From Enterovirga sp. (GTDB taxonomy: Bacteria; Pseudomonadota; Alphaproteobacteria; Rhizobiales; Beijerinckiaceae): DNA of 8,646 bases. Positions 1 through 8,646 of this stretch are shown one piece after another. The stretch lies in NCBI GenBank assembly GCA_028290385.1, contig JAQGJZ010000381.1:1-8646 (forward strand), in the 5' to 3' direction. A program made the translations under genes and the position numbers. Position 1 is the first letter of the stretch. Each line of letters opens with the position of its first letter. The notes under the pieces were generated by a model. The model was not told where the DNA came from and did no database searches. It saw only the letters and a program-made list of their open reading frames with translations.

Positions 1-135
1 TTGCGCGCGCAGCTCTGCGATCTGGTTGGTCAAGAAGTCGCCCGGCGGCAGCTTGATGATGAAGAACACCAGCGCCGAGATGATGGCGAGCGTCAGCGCC
101 ATCGTGGCCGTGCGGCCCAGCAGGAACCGGATCAT
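1..135 (-). CDS. ABC transporter permease (Opp/Dpp/Yej-B type), N-terminal fragment
   Basis: Inner-membrane permease of a binding-protein-dependent importer; only the first 45 residues lie in the window and the gene runs off base 1. The visible part starts MIRFLLGRTATMALTLAIIS, giving one clear transmembrane helix at about residues 9-28, followed by a short KLPPGDF stretch at residues 28-34. That arrangement (helix, then a Pro-Gly-Asp turn entering the periplasm) is typical of the first permease of DppB/OppB/YejB-like systems. The ATG at 135-133 overlaps the TGA of the binding-protein gene by four bases (ATGA) and has a good GGAGG Shine-Dalgarno 10 bases upstream, so the start is well supported. 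A second permease would be expected next, outside the window. Family assignment rests on 45 residues plus the adjoining ATPase and binding protein, so the class is fairly sure but the substrate is unknown. Confidence 0.85.
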   Translation of the reverse strand, partial: MIRFLLGRTATMALTLAIISALVFFIIKLPPGDFLTNQIAELRAQ

Positions 136-2104
136 CGGCCCGCAGCCTCCGGGGCCGGGGTCGTTGAGCCCGTGGTGGACGCGGCCGGGTGGCCTGCTTC
201 ACGTCCGGACGGCCGCTCCCAGAAGAACTCGTCCATCCGGTAGACGCCGAGCATGGCTGTCGGCTCCCAGGAATAGACCGCACGCTGGGGCACGTTTCTG
301 AGCCCGTTCTTTGTCACGACGGGCTGCAGGCTGCCGCCGACCGTGCCAATGGACCATTGATTGTCGACGTGGTTCGTCAGCATCTCGCGCCAAACCCGGG
401 TCTGCGCCTCGGGATCGGTCGCGGCGGCCCATTCCTTGTAGAGGTCCACGAGGCGCTTCGCCTCCGGGATGTCGCACGCCTCGCCCGAGGCTCCCCGGGT
501 CTCGTGGTGCTGGCCCCATTTGGACCAGGAATAGAATTCCTGCCGCAGAGGGGCGAGCTCGGCGGGCGGCATCGCGGCGGTGGCCAGCGCCAGGTCGAAG
601 CCCTGCGCGGCGACCATGACCGTGAGCCCGGCATAGGTGCGGTTGCGCAGCACCGAGCGGTCCTGCGGCTTGACGAAGAGCCTGATCCCGATTTCGCGCC
701 AGAACTCGGTGATCAGCGTGAGGCCGTCGACCACGAGCCCGCTCTCGCCATCCGTCTCGACGATGATCTCGAGCTCACGCCCGTCAGGCAGCAGCCGGAT
801 GCCGGCGCCGTTGCGCTTGGTGAGCCCGATTTCGTCGAGGAGGCGCGAGGCCTGCGTCGGGTCGTAGCCGGCATGCCGGGTCCGCAGCTCCGGCTCGAAG
901 AGCGGGGATTCGGCGACAACCGTGTTGTTGCCCTCGGTGCCGAGCCCGAACAGGAGCGAGTTGTTCAGCGTGCGTCGGTCGATCCCGAGCGAGAGGGCGC
1001 GGCGAAAGCGGATGTCGCGGTTCAGCGCCCGCCAGACCGGGTCGGTGACCGTGAGGTTCGGATACAGCGCGATCTCGCTGCCCCGGGCATAGGGCCACAT
1101 GAGGGTCTTGAAGCCCTTGGCCCGCTCGCCTTCCTTCAGGATCGGGATGTCGGCCATGGTCAGGCCGCGGAACAGGAGGTCGGCGTCGCCGGCATTGGCC
1201 TTGGCGGCCATCAGCCCGCCGGCCGCCACGTCCAGCACCACGCGGTCGAGATATGGCAGCTGCTGCCCGGCCGGATCGACCCGGTGGTAGAACGGGTTTC
1301 GCTCGAACACGAAGCGGGTCGCCGGCGCGGGCGTCACGATGCGCCAGGGCTGCAGCGTCGGCAGGTCCGGGTTGGAGGCCTCGAACATGTCGTCCAGGCG
1401 GTTGAACAGGCCCGCCCAGGATTTGAGCTTTCCCTTCCTGGCCGCCTCGTCGAGCTTCGCTCTGTCCGCGTAGCGCGCATGGAAGCCCTTCAGGTAATGC
1501 GCGGGCCGATAGATGAAGGGGTCGCGCGGCTGCGCGAGCGTCGTCAGGAAGCGCGGGTTGGGCTCATCCCAGCTGAAGCGCACCGTCAGGGCGTCCAGCA
1601 CCTCGAAGCGCGGGCCGTTGCCGTTCACGAGCAGGAAGTCGGGCAGCCCGGAGGGGCTGAGCTCCTTGTTGTTGGCGATGTCCTCCCAGTAGAACCGGAA
1701 ATCCTCTGCCGTGAAGGGGTGCCCGTCGGACCAGCGATGGCCCTCGCGCAGCCTGAAGGTGAAGACGCGGTTCCCCTCGGCCTGCACCTCCCTCAGGAGG
1801 TCCGGCTCCAGCGTCAGCGCCTGCGTGTAGCCGATCAGCCGCGCATAGCTGCTGGCCGAGTGGTAGCGGATGTCGCGGGCACGCGCGACGAGGGAGACGA
1901 TTTCGCCGCCGGACCTGCCGAGTTCGCGCCCGCGCGCCGCCAGATCGACCACGATGGGCTCCTGCGGCACACGCTGAGCCACTGGCGGCAGCGCGCCCTT
2001 CGCGACCTGCTCCGCGAAGAGCGGTGTTTCGACGTAGTCGAGCGCACGCGCCGCGCCGGGCAGGCATGCCAGCGCCAGGAGAACGAGACAGGCGCGGCGA
2101 AGCA

Positions 2105-2105
<1 letters not shown>
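132..2105 (-). CDS. ABC transporter substrate-binding protein, family 5 (peptide/oligosaccharide type)
   Basis: Periplasmic receptor that would deliver ligand to the importer encoded on either side. The product is 657 residues, longer than the usual 500-600 of SBP_bac_5 proteins. Residues 1-21 (MLRRACLVLLALACLPGAARA) form a Sec signal peptide with an Ala-Arg-Ala site before Leu22. The family 5 signature, with WSDGHPF and TAED, spans about 116-136. Further in, FERNPFYHRVDPAGQQLPYL fits a class of long alphaproteobacterial binding proteins that also share the LPPVAQRVPQEP stretch near residue 39. The last 27 residues form a Pro/Ser/Thr/Gly-rich tail. The frame is open up to 2375, but ATG 2105 is chosen because it begins the signal peptide and overlaps the ATPase stop by one base (TGATG), with a weak GGAAG before it. 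Relatives bind peptides, but some rhizobial Opp-type receptors bind oligosaccharides; given the glycan genes upstream, either is possible. Confidence 0.92.
146..150 (-). promoter_or_regulatory. Shine-Dalgarno GGAGG for the permease gene
   Basis: The minus strand reads GGAGG here, 10 bases before the permease ATG at 135. It lies inside the 3' end of the binding-protein gene. It is the strongest ribosome-binding match among the overlapping junctions of this operon, so the permease may be translated by independent initiation as well as by coupling through ATGA. Confidence 0.6.
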
Positions 2106-3973
<1,868 letters not shown>

Positions 3974-3982
3974 CCGCGATCG

Positions 3983-3986
3983 CCTC
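3983..3986 (-). promoter_or_regulatory. Shine-Dalgarno GAGG that supports the GTG start of the ABC ATPase
   Basis: The minus strand reads CCGAGGCG here, placing GAGG nine bases before GTG 3973-3971. Neither upstream in-frame candidate (GTG at 4024, TTG at 4006) has a purine-rich site at a suitable distance, so this site is the main reason for the chosen start. It lies in the only intergenic gap of the window, so this gene does not depend on stop/start overlap. Confidence 0.5.
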
Positions 3987-4008
3987 GGCGCTGCTTCGTC
4001 GCCCAAGT

Positions 4009-4776
4009 CTAAGTCATCAAGCACGTCACAGTACAATGACGACCTTCGGCACTCCAGAGCTCTTCGAGCGACGGGAATCGGACTGCCGGATGCGTCGCGA
4101 GGCATTCGAGGATCTCGGCCGTTGCCGCCCAGTGCGGCTCGTCGAACATCAGGTGGTGCGTCAGAAGCCCGATGGGCGCGTCCTGGCGATCGGCAAGGGC
4201 GCGCTCCAGGGCAGCGGCGAGGGCCAGAGACTCGAGCGCGCCCCGCGATCCGCGCCAATCGACCGGATCGAGATGGGTGTTCAGGACAACCAGGTCGGGG
4301 CAGGGCCGCACCGTCCCGAAGGTGGAGAGGCCCGCATAGCCGAGCCCCGGGAGAAGCGGGGTGAGCGTCGCCGTGACGCGGTTCCAGGGCGGCACGAAGA
4401 CGGGCAGCAGCAGCGGGCCGGCGAGGTCCCGGGCCCTCGCGAGCCCCGCGCCGGCGTCCGCCGCCAACGTGCCGAGCGGGCGGTCGTCGCCGAACTCCGC
4501 CTTTTTGCGGCCCGGCGCCGCGTGGTTTGCGTGCGCGAGGCCGTGCACCAGGATGCGGGCGCCGGCCTCGTCGCGCAGGCGCATCCGCAGCGACACGTGG
4601 AGCCGCGCCGGAATCGCGGCGATCGCGACCGGGGCCCCGACGGCGCGGGCCAGCGCGAGCAGCCGGTCGAGCTCCGGCGTCGCCGTGACCGCATCGTCGT
4701 CCCGCCACCACAGGCGGAGCTCGCGCCCCGCTCCAGCGGCGCGGTCGAGCACGGCGCGAATCGGCCCGACGTTCAT
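4009..4776 (-). CDS. NodB-like polysaccharide deacetylase family protein (cytoplasmic)
   Basis: Predicted metal-dependent carbohydrate N-deacetylase of the NodB/CE4 fold, 255 residues. The family's motifs can be seen in order: an acidic motif WWRDDDA at 23-29 (catalytic and metal-binding Asp), HGLAH at 78-82 matching the HxxxH metal ligands, VPPWNR at 127-132 in the place of the R/PPW motif, and LLTHH at 203-207 for the late catalytic His. All ligand positions look intact, so it is probably active. There is no signal peptide or membrane helix, unlike secreted chitin or peptidoglycan deacetylases; NodB itself is a cytoplasmic relative that acts on a newly made GlcNAc oligosaccharide. ATG 4776 overlaps the preceding glycosyltransferase stop by four bases, which implies coupled synthesis and suggests the glycan made upstream is its substrate. 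It ends in TAG, whereas the other complete genes end in TGA, and its last ten codons are less GC-rich than the rest. The precise substrate is unknown. Confidence 0.85.
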   Translation of the reverse strand: MNVGPIRAVLDRAAGAGRELRLWWRDDDAVTATPELDRLLALARAVGAPVAIAAIPARLHVSLRMRLRDEAGARILVHGLAHANHAAPGRKKAEFGDDRPLGTLAADAGAGLARARDLAGPLLLPVFVPPWNRVTATLTPLLPGLGYAGLSTFGTVRPCPDLVVLNTHLDPVDWRGSRGALESLALAAALERALADRQDAPIGLLTHHLMFDEPHWAATAEILECLATHPAVRFPSLEELWSAEGRHCTVTCLMT

Positions 4777-5936
4777 CCGAGCGGGACTGCTGACGCCTCG
4801 CTGCGGCGGCCCGCGAGGTCGGCCAGGATCTCGGCCGTGCGGCGTGCGCCGTCCCGGGCCACCGCGAGCGCGTCCGGGCGCGGCCGGGCCAGGACGGAGC
4901 GCACTGCCGCTGCGAGGTTTTCGCCGGACAGCTCCGCCTCGGGCAGAACGGTCGCGACACCGCGCTCGGCCAGGAGATCGGCGCGGAGCCGCTGCTCGGT
5001 TTCGTCACCCTCCTCGAAGGGCACGAGCACGGCTCGCGGCCGCGCGGCGAAGAGGTCGAGCACGGTGTTGTAGCCGGCCTGGCCGACAAACGCGCTGCTC
5101 CCGGCCATCAATTCGCGGAAATCGGGCCGGGCGCGTTCCGCGACCGCGTTGTCCGGGCGGAGCGCTGCGAGCTCGTCTGCGTCGGCCGCACTGATCCCGC
5201 GCCCGAGGAGGATGCGCCAGGTCCGCTCGGGCACGATGCGGGCGGCTTTCAGGGCAGCGCGGAACAGCGGCATGGCGCCGGCGCTGGACCCGCCGGACAC
5301 TACGATCTCCCCGTTCTCAGAGGTGGCAATGGGCGGCAGGTCGGTATCCACATAGCCGGTATAGACGAGCGGGACGCCGACCCCGCTTCCGACCGGCCAC
5401 GACGCCTCGAGCCGGACCAGCTCCGGATCTCCGTGGACGAGGGCGGCGTCGTAGAGCTCGGCCAGGATCCTGTGCGTGTCCGCGATCCGGTCCGGCTTGG
5501 TCGGCACGGCCAGGATGTCGCGGATCGAGCAGGCGATCAGCGGCCGCGGCCGGTGCTCGCGCGCGGCCCCCACCAGCGCCAGGTACTCCTCCCGGAGAGG
5601 GCGGCGGCCGAAGGGGAAGAGCTCGGTCAGGAGAATGTCGGGCCGCACCGCGTCCAGCGTGCGCAGCAGCAGCTCGCGCCGAGCCTGCAGGTATTCGGGC
5701 CCGGCCTTTTCGCCCTCGGGATCGCGCAGTGTGCCGAGATCGGCCACGCGGGCCTGCACGGGCGGAAGCTGCACCAGCCGGAAGGACGCCTTGCGCAGCA
5801 CGGCCGTCGGGCGCCCGCCGGAGACCAGGGTCACGTCGTGCCCCGCCTCGGCCATCGCCTGTGCGATCGCGGCGGCGCGCGTCAGGTGGCCCGCACCCAG
5901 CACATGGGTGACGACGATGAGGATTCGCAATGTCAT
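4773..5936 (-). CDS. COG4671/MurG-like predicted glycosyltransferase (GT-B fold)
   Basis: Soluble 387-residue glycosyltransferase resembling MurG and the COG4671 group of predicted glycosyltransferases. The N-terminal domain begins with a Rossmann strand and the glycine loop THVLGAGHLTR (10-20), like the GxGH loop of MurG, and carries TELFPFGRR at 104-112, a stretch I associate with COG4671. The C-terminal domain starts around residue 210 with EIVVSGGSSAG, then has GQAGYNT at 285-291 and PFEEGDETEQR at about 305-315, which correspond to the donor-sugar nucleotide loop and Glu-Gln contacts in MurG-like enzymes. No signal peptide or transmembrane helix is seen; MurG-like enzymes work at the cytoplasmic face of the membrane. 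ATG 5936 overlaps the TGA of the GT4 gene before it by four bases, and its own TGA overlaps the deacetylase ATG. Donor and acceptor are not predictable from the sequence. Confidence 0.88.
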   Translation of the reverse strand: MTLRILIVVTHVLGAGHLTRAAAIAQAMAEAGHDVTLVSGGRPTAVLRKASFRLVQLPPVQARVADLGTLRDPEGEKAGPEYLQARRELLLRTLDAVRPDILLTELFPFGRRPLREEYLALVGAAREHRPRPLIACSIRDILAVPTKPDRIADTHRILAELYDAALVHGDPELVRLEASWPVGSGVGVPLVYTGYVDTDLPPIATSENGEIVVSGGSSAGAMPLFRAALKAARIVPERTWRILLGRGISAADADELAALRPDNAVAERARPDFRELMAGSSAFVGQAGYNTVLDLFAARPRAVLVPFEEGDETEQRLRADLLAERGVATVLPEAELSGENLAAAVRSVLARPRPDALAVARDGARRTAEILADLAGRRSEASAVPLG

Positions 5937-7054
5937 GCCGGGAGCCGGGGCCGGAGAGCTGGGAGGAGCGTCGCACGCAGGATCTCGGCGGCTTTGTCGA
6001 GGCTGCGCTCCGTGCGGACGAAGCGGGCCGCGGCCTCGCCCATCCTGTCACGGCGCTGCGGATCGGCAAGGAGCGCCGCCGCGCAACGGGCGAGGTCGGC
6101 GGGATCGCCGGGCGCGGCGAGCAGGCCCGTCTCGCCCGGCAGCATCGCGTCCGGCACGCCGCCGAAGCGGCCGGCGACCACCGGGCAGCCCTCGGCCTGC
6201 GCCTCCAGCAGAACCATGCCGAAAGCTTCGTTGACGGCGGGCCACAGCAGGAGGGCGGCCTCGCGGTAGAGGGCCTGAAGCGTCGGCCCGCCCTGGACGC
6301 CATGAAACGTGACGCGGCCGGAGAAGGGCGCCAACAGCGCCTCCACGGCGGGGCGCGCGGGACCGTCGCCGACGATGTCCAGTGTCCAGGGGCGGGCCCC
6401 GAGATGCGCCAAGGCCTCCGCGAGCAGGCGGTACGAGGCGAGCTTGTCGCCCGGCCGCATCATGGCGACGGTGAGTAGGCGCGGCGTGCCGGAGGGCCGG
6501 GCCCGGCCGCGATGCGGCTCGGCGACGTCCGTGAACGGGGGCAGCGCGACCAGGCGCTGGCCCGGCCGCAGGATGGCAGCGATGCAGCGGCGGTCCTGCG
6601 CGGTGAGAACCAGCAGCGCGTCGGCCGCGCGAATCGCGCGCTCGGCCGCCGCGTGCGCCAGCGCCCAGGTGCCGCCGGCCCGCTTCGGCGCGTGTGAGGG
6701 CTCGGCGATGACATACGGAATGCCGAGCCGCGCCGCGATCTCCGGCCCGAGATGGTCCGGCGCCTTGTAGTAGCAGTGATAGGTGAACCACAGGCGCGGC
6801 CGGGTCTCCTCTGGCGCGGCGCTGTAGACGGCGGCGAGGCGTTCTGCCTCGGCCAGGCTCTCAGTGCGGATCTCGGCCTGACGCGTGCGGTCGCCGCCCG
6901 GCTCCCAGGTCCGGAGCTGGCTCGCCAGCGACGGGCTGAACCCGGCCAACGCGAGAGCCCGGAGGAGGAGCCGGGCCATCGTTCGGTCGCCCGATGGCTG
7001 CGGATGGTCCGGCGACTTCATCGGCGCGTAAAAGGCGACCGGGACGGGGCTCAT
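5933..7054 (-). CDS. Glycosyltransferase, GT4 family (group 1)
   Basis: Retaining GT-B glycosyltransferase of 373 residues, expected to be cytoplasmic. The N-terminus has AFYAPMKSPDHPQPSGDR (7-24), an opening typical of a GT4 subgroup, followed by WFTYHCYYKAPDHLGP at 89-104 and VIAEPSHAPKR at 115-125. The C-terminal nucleotide-sugar domain has a MMRPGDKLASYRLL stretch, a VGDGPAR loop, and the GT4 E-x7-E element EAFGMVLLE at 276-284, followed by CPVVAGRFGGVPD. Both glutamates are present, so it should be catalytically competent. The frame is open far upstream to 8044, but residues before the ATG at 7054 are only a shadow of the neighbouring gene; this ATG forms an ATGA overlap with that gene's stop and starts the family-like sequence. 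There is no clear Shine-Dalgarno, so translation is probably coupled. Donor and acceptor unknown. Confidence 0.9.
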   Translation of the reverse strand: MSPVPVAFYAPMKSPDHPQPSGDRTMARLLLRALALAGFSPSLASQLRTWEPGGDRTRQAEIRTESLAEAERLAAVYSAAPEETRPRLWFTYHCYYKAPDHLGPEIAARLGIPYVIAEPSHAPKRAGGTWALAHAAAERAIRAADALLVLTAQDRRCIAAILRPGQRLVALPPFTDVAEPHRGRARPSGTPRLLTVAMMRPGDKLASYRLLAEALAHLGARPWTLDIVGDGPARPAVEALLAPFSGRVTFHGVQGGPTLQALYREAALLLWPAVNEAFGMVLLEAQAEGCPVVAGRFGGVPDAMLPGETGLLAAPGDPADLARCAAALLADPQRRDRMGEAAARFVRTERSLDKAAEILRATLLPALRPRLPA

Positions 7055-8343
7055 CCGGCCGTGGTCTCGGCCCGGATCCGAGCCGCGCGGGCCGGCGCCG
7101 GCCGGAGCCGTTCCGCCAGCCGGTCGAAACCGGCGTCGGCCGCGAAGTCCCCCGTGAGACGGCGATAGGCCGAATGGCCGAGCTCGGCGCGCCGGGCCGG
7201 ATCGCGCACGAGGCCGTTCAGCAGGTTCGACATCGCCTCCCAGTCGCCGGGGGGCGCCAGCCGGCCGTCCTCGCCGTCGCGCACGAACTCGGGAATGCCG
7301 GCAAAGCGCGTCGCCGCAATGGCCAGGCGCTGCGAGGCCGCTTCCATCAGCACATTGGGCAGGCCGTCGCGGTCGCGGCTCGCCGTGTCCTTCGCGGCGA
7401 GGGCGAACAGGTCCGCTTCGCGCAGCAGCGCGATGATGTCCGGCTGAGCCTTGGGGCCGAGAAAAGCCACCTTGCCCGCGATGCCGAGCGTGTCGCCCAG
7501 GCTCTTCAGCCGGGGCAGCATCTCGCCACCGCCGATATGGGCCAGCCGCCAATGTAGATCGGGCGGCAGCGCCGCGAGCGCGCGCAGCAGGTCGTCGAAG
7601 CCCTTTTTGGCGACGGCGCGGCCGACCGTGATGATGCGCACGGGATCGGCCGGGTCCGAGCCGTCCCGGGCCGGGCGGGCCGCCGGCGGGGCCGGAAAGC
7701 GCGACAGGTCGAGCCCGTGATACAGGAGCTCGACCCGGTCCGGCGTGGGGGCGAGCGCCCGGAGCCGCGCGGCTCCGTCCCGCGTGCAGGTCACGCCCCA
7801 GCGCGCATCCGACAGCTTCTCTGTCAGCTCCCAGTCCGGCGTGGTCCAGATGTCCTTGGCGTGGGCCGAGAAGGTCCAGGGCAGGCCGGTGAGGATGGCC
7901 GCATAGCGCGCCACCGAGGCCGGCGTGTGCAGGTAGTGAACGTGGAGATGGCCGATATCGGCGGGCAGCTCGCGCGCCAGGACGAGCGCCTGGCCGAGCC
8001 GCCGCATCCGGTTGGGCGTGGGATCGCGCCGCAGATCGCGCCATCCCGCTTCGGCAAAGGCCCGGAAGGAGCTGCGGCGCAGCCCCGCTGCCAGCCCGCG
8101 CAACACCCGCAGCGGCTCCTGGTACAGGTATTCCGGCAGGTACGAGACCGACGCCGCGATCTCGCCGTGGACCGGGTGGGTGAAGCGCTCGGTTGGATGC
8201 CGGAGCGACCAGAGCGCGAGCGCGAGGCCGCGGCGTTCGAGCCCGTGCAGCTCCTGCGCGATAAACGTCTCGGAAAGCCGCGGATATCCTTTGACGAGGA
8301 CGGCGATACGGCTTTGCCCGCCCCCGCTTGCCTGCCCGGTCAC
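7051..8343 (-). CDS. Glycosyltransferase, GT4 family, colanic-acid WcaL-like
   Basis: Retaining GT-B glycosyltransferase of 430 residues resembling the WcaL-like GT4 enzymes of exopolysaccharide clusters. The N-terminal domain opens with KGYPRLSETFI at 18-28 (the 'P-x-LSETF' start of this subgroup) and has a His-rich HLHVHYLHTPASVARY at 132-147 and FSAHAKDIW at 158-166. The C-terminal domain shows VGRAVAKKGFDDLL and then RDGLPNVLMEA. In the catalytic pair the first acidic residue is Asp326 instead of Glu, with Glu334 kept, so the usual E-x7-E reads D-x7-E, a form I also associate with WcaL-like enzymes. The start is GTG 8343, within a GTGA overlap with the preceding gene; no other start in frame keeps the family N-terminus. 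No signal peptide or membrane segment. Because the preceding gene has a premature stop, coupled translation of this gene may be reduced. Confidence 0.9.
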   Translation of the reverse strand: MTGQASGGGQSRIAVLVKGYPRLSETFIAQELHGLERRGLALALWSLRHPTERFTHPVHGEIAASVSYLPEYLYQEPLRVLRGLAAGLRRSSFRAFAEAGWRDLRRDPTPNRMRRLGQALVLARELPADIGHLHVHYLHTPASVARYAAILTGLPWTFSAHAKDIWTTPDWELTEKLSDARWGVTCTRDGAARLRALAPTPDRVELLYHGLDLSRFPAPPAARPARDGSDPADPVRIITVGRAVAKKGFDDLLRALAALPPDLHWRLAHIGGGEMLPRLKSLGDTLGIAGKVAFLGPKAQPDIIALLREADLFALAAKDTASRDRDGLPNVLMEAASQRLAIAATRFAGIPEFVRDGEDGRLAPPGDWEAMSNLLNGLVRDPARRAELGHSAYRRLTGDFAADAGFDRLAERLRPAPARAARIRAETTAG

Positions 8344-8646
8344 TCCGCCGCCTGCAGCCCGCGCGTTGCCTCGATCGCGGCCGAGAAGCGGCCCTTGATC
8401 ACCTCAAGGCCGTCCAGCAGGCCCGGGATGACGACGTCCGAGGGCTTCTTCTGCGCGGGGAGGGACCGGAGCGCTTCGGCCATCAGCATCGGGTCGCGCC
8501 CGCTGCCGTCGTCGACGAGGGCCCGGACGAGCCCAAGCCTTTCGGCCTAGATCGCCCGGATCAGCTGCTCGCGCCGGGGCCTGGTTCGGGGAACGATGAG
8601 GGACGGCCGGTCGATCGACAGGTTCTCGCAAAACGTGTTGTAGCCG
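8340..8646 (-). pseudogene. COG4671/MurG-like glycosyltransferase, 3' end, interrupted by an in-frame amber codon
   Basis: The 3' part of a second COG4671-type glycosyltransferase gene; its start lies beyond base 8646. Reading from 8645 the frame gives GYNTFCENLSIDRPSLIVPR and then a RPRREQLIRAI stretch, where GYNT and the REQ pair match the donor-binding loop and Glu-Gln contacts of MurG-like enzymes. The next codon, 8549-8547, is TAG. After it the same frame continues AERLGLVRALVDDG for 68 residues to a TGA at 8342-8340 that overlaps the next gene's GTG, just like the other junctions. The run-on sequence looks like normal family C-terminus, so a single base change (for example from CAG or GAG) explains it best. 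The product would end 68 residues early, keeping the donor loop but losing the last part of the C-terminal domain. It could be a recent pseudogene, a shortened but working protein, or a sequencing error. Confidence 0.7.

Noticed and set aside
3974..5089. Possible long N-terminal extension of the ATPase (frame open to 5089)
   Set aside because: The extra 372 residues are Arg/Ala/Pro-rich, overlap the deacetylase and part of the glycosyltransferase gene, and lack any domain. The ABC sequence begins at the GTG 3973, which has a GAGG site.
7055..8044. N-terminal extension of the second GT4 gene to 8044
   Set aside because: It overlaps the neighbouring GT4 gene in another frame and shows shadow composition; the ATG at 7054 lies in an ATGA overlap and starts the family-like sequence.
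8547..8549. TAG as a recoded sense codon
   Set aside because: The deacetylase gene ends in TAG as a normal stop, no recoding element is apparent, and a point mutation or read error is simpler.
8404..8631. 75-codon minus-strand open frame at the window edge
   Set aside because: It is a different frame from the glycosyltransferase remnant, is Arg/Pro-rich without motifs, and is best explained as a shadow.

Overview
All genes in this very GC-rich window read on the minus strand, so transcription runs from the high-coordinate end to the low one. Codon use is strongly biased to G/C at third positions. The protein types (a multi-gene Opp/Dpp-type transporter, GT4 and COG4671-type glycosyltransferases, a NodB-fold deacetylase) suggest an alphaproteobacterium, probably of the Hyphomicrobiales (Rhizobiales). 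That taxonomic call is an inference from protein flavour and composition, not from a marker gene.

Layout in the order of transcription: (i) 8646-8340, the 3' end of a COG4671/MurG-like glycosyltransferase gene that carries an in-frame TAG; (ii) 8343-7051, a GT4 glycosyltransferase; (iii) 7054-5933, a second GT4 glycosyltransferase; (iv) 5936-4773, an intact COG4671-type glycosyltransferase; (v) 4776-4009, a cytoplasmic NodB-like polysaccharide deacetylase; then a 35-base gap, the only one in the window; (vi) 3973-2105, a double-domain ABC importer ATPase; (vii) 2105-132, a family 5 periplasmic binding protein; (viii) 135-1, the start of the first ABC permease. No non-coding stretch exceeds about 35 bases, and I see no RNA gene, mobile element, CRISPR array or convincing terminator.

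Almost every junction is a stop/start overlap: ATGA or GTGA (4 bases) at five places and TGATG (1 base) at one. This points to a single, translationally coupled operon. The upstream half looks like an assembly line for a small glycan or glycoconjugate: up to four soluble glycosyltransferases plus an N-deacetylase with no signal peptide, so acting in the cytoplasm. The downstream half is a peptide/oligosaccharide-type ABC importer that continues beyond base 1, where the rest of the first permease and probably a second permease should lie. Pairing glycan-building enzymes with an importer is the most interesting aspect. The substrate cannot be read from the sequence.

The clearest anomaly is the amber codon at 8547-8549 in the first glycosyltransferase gene. 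It would remove 68 C-terminal residues although the reading frame and family-like sequence continue after it to a properly overlapping stop.
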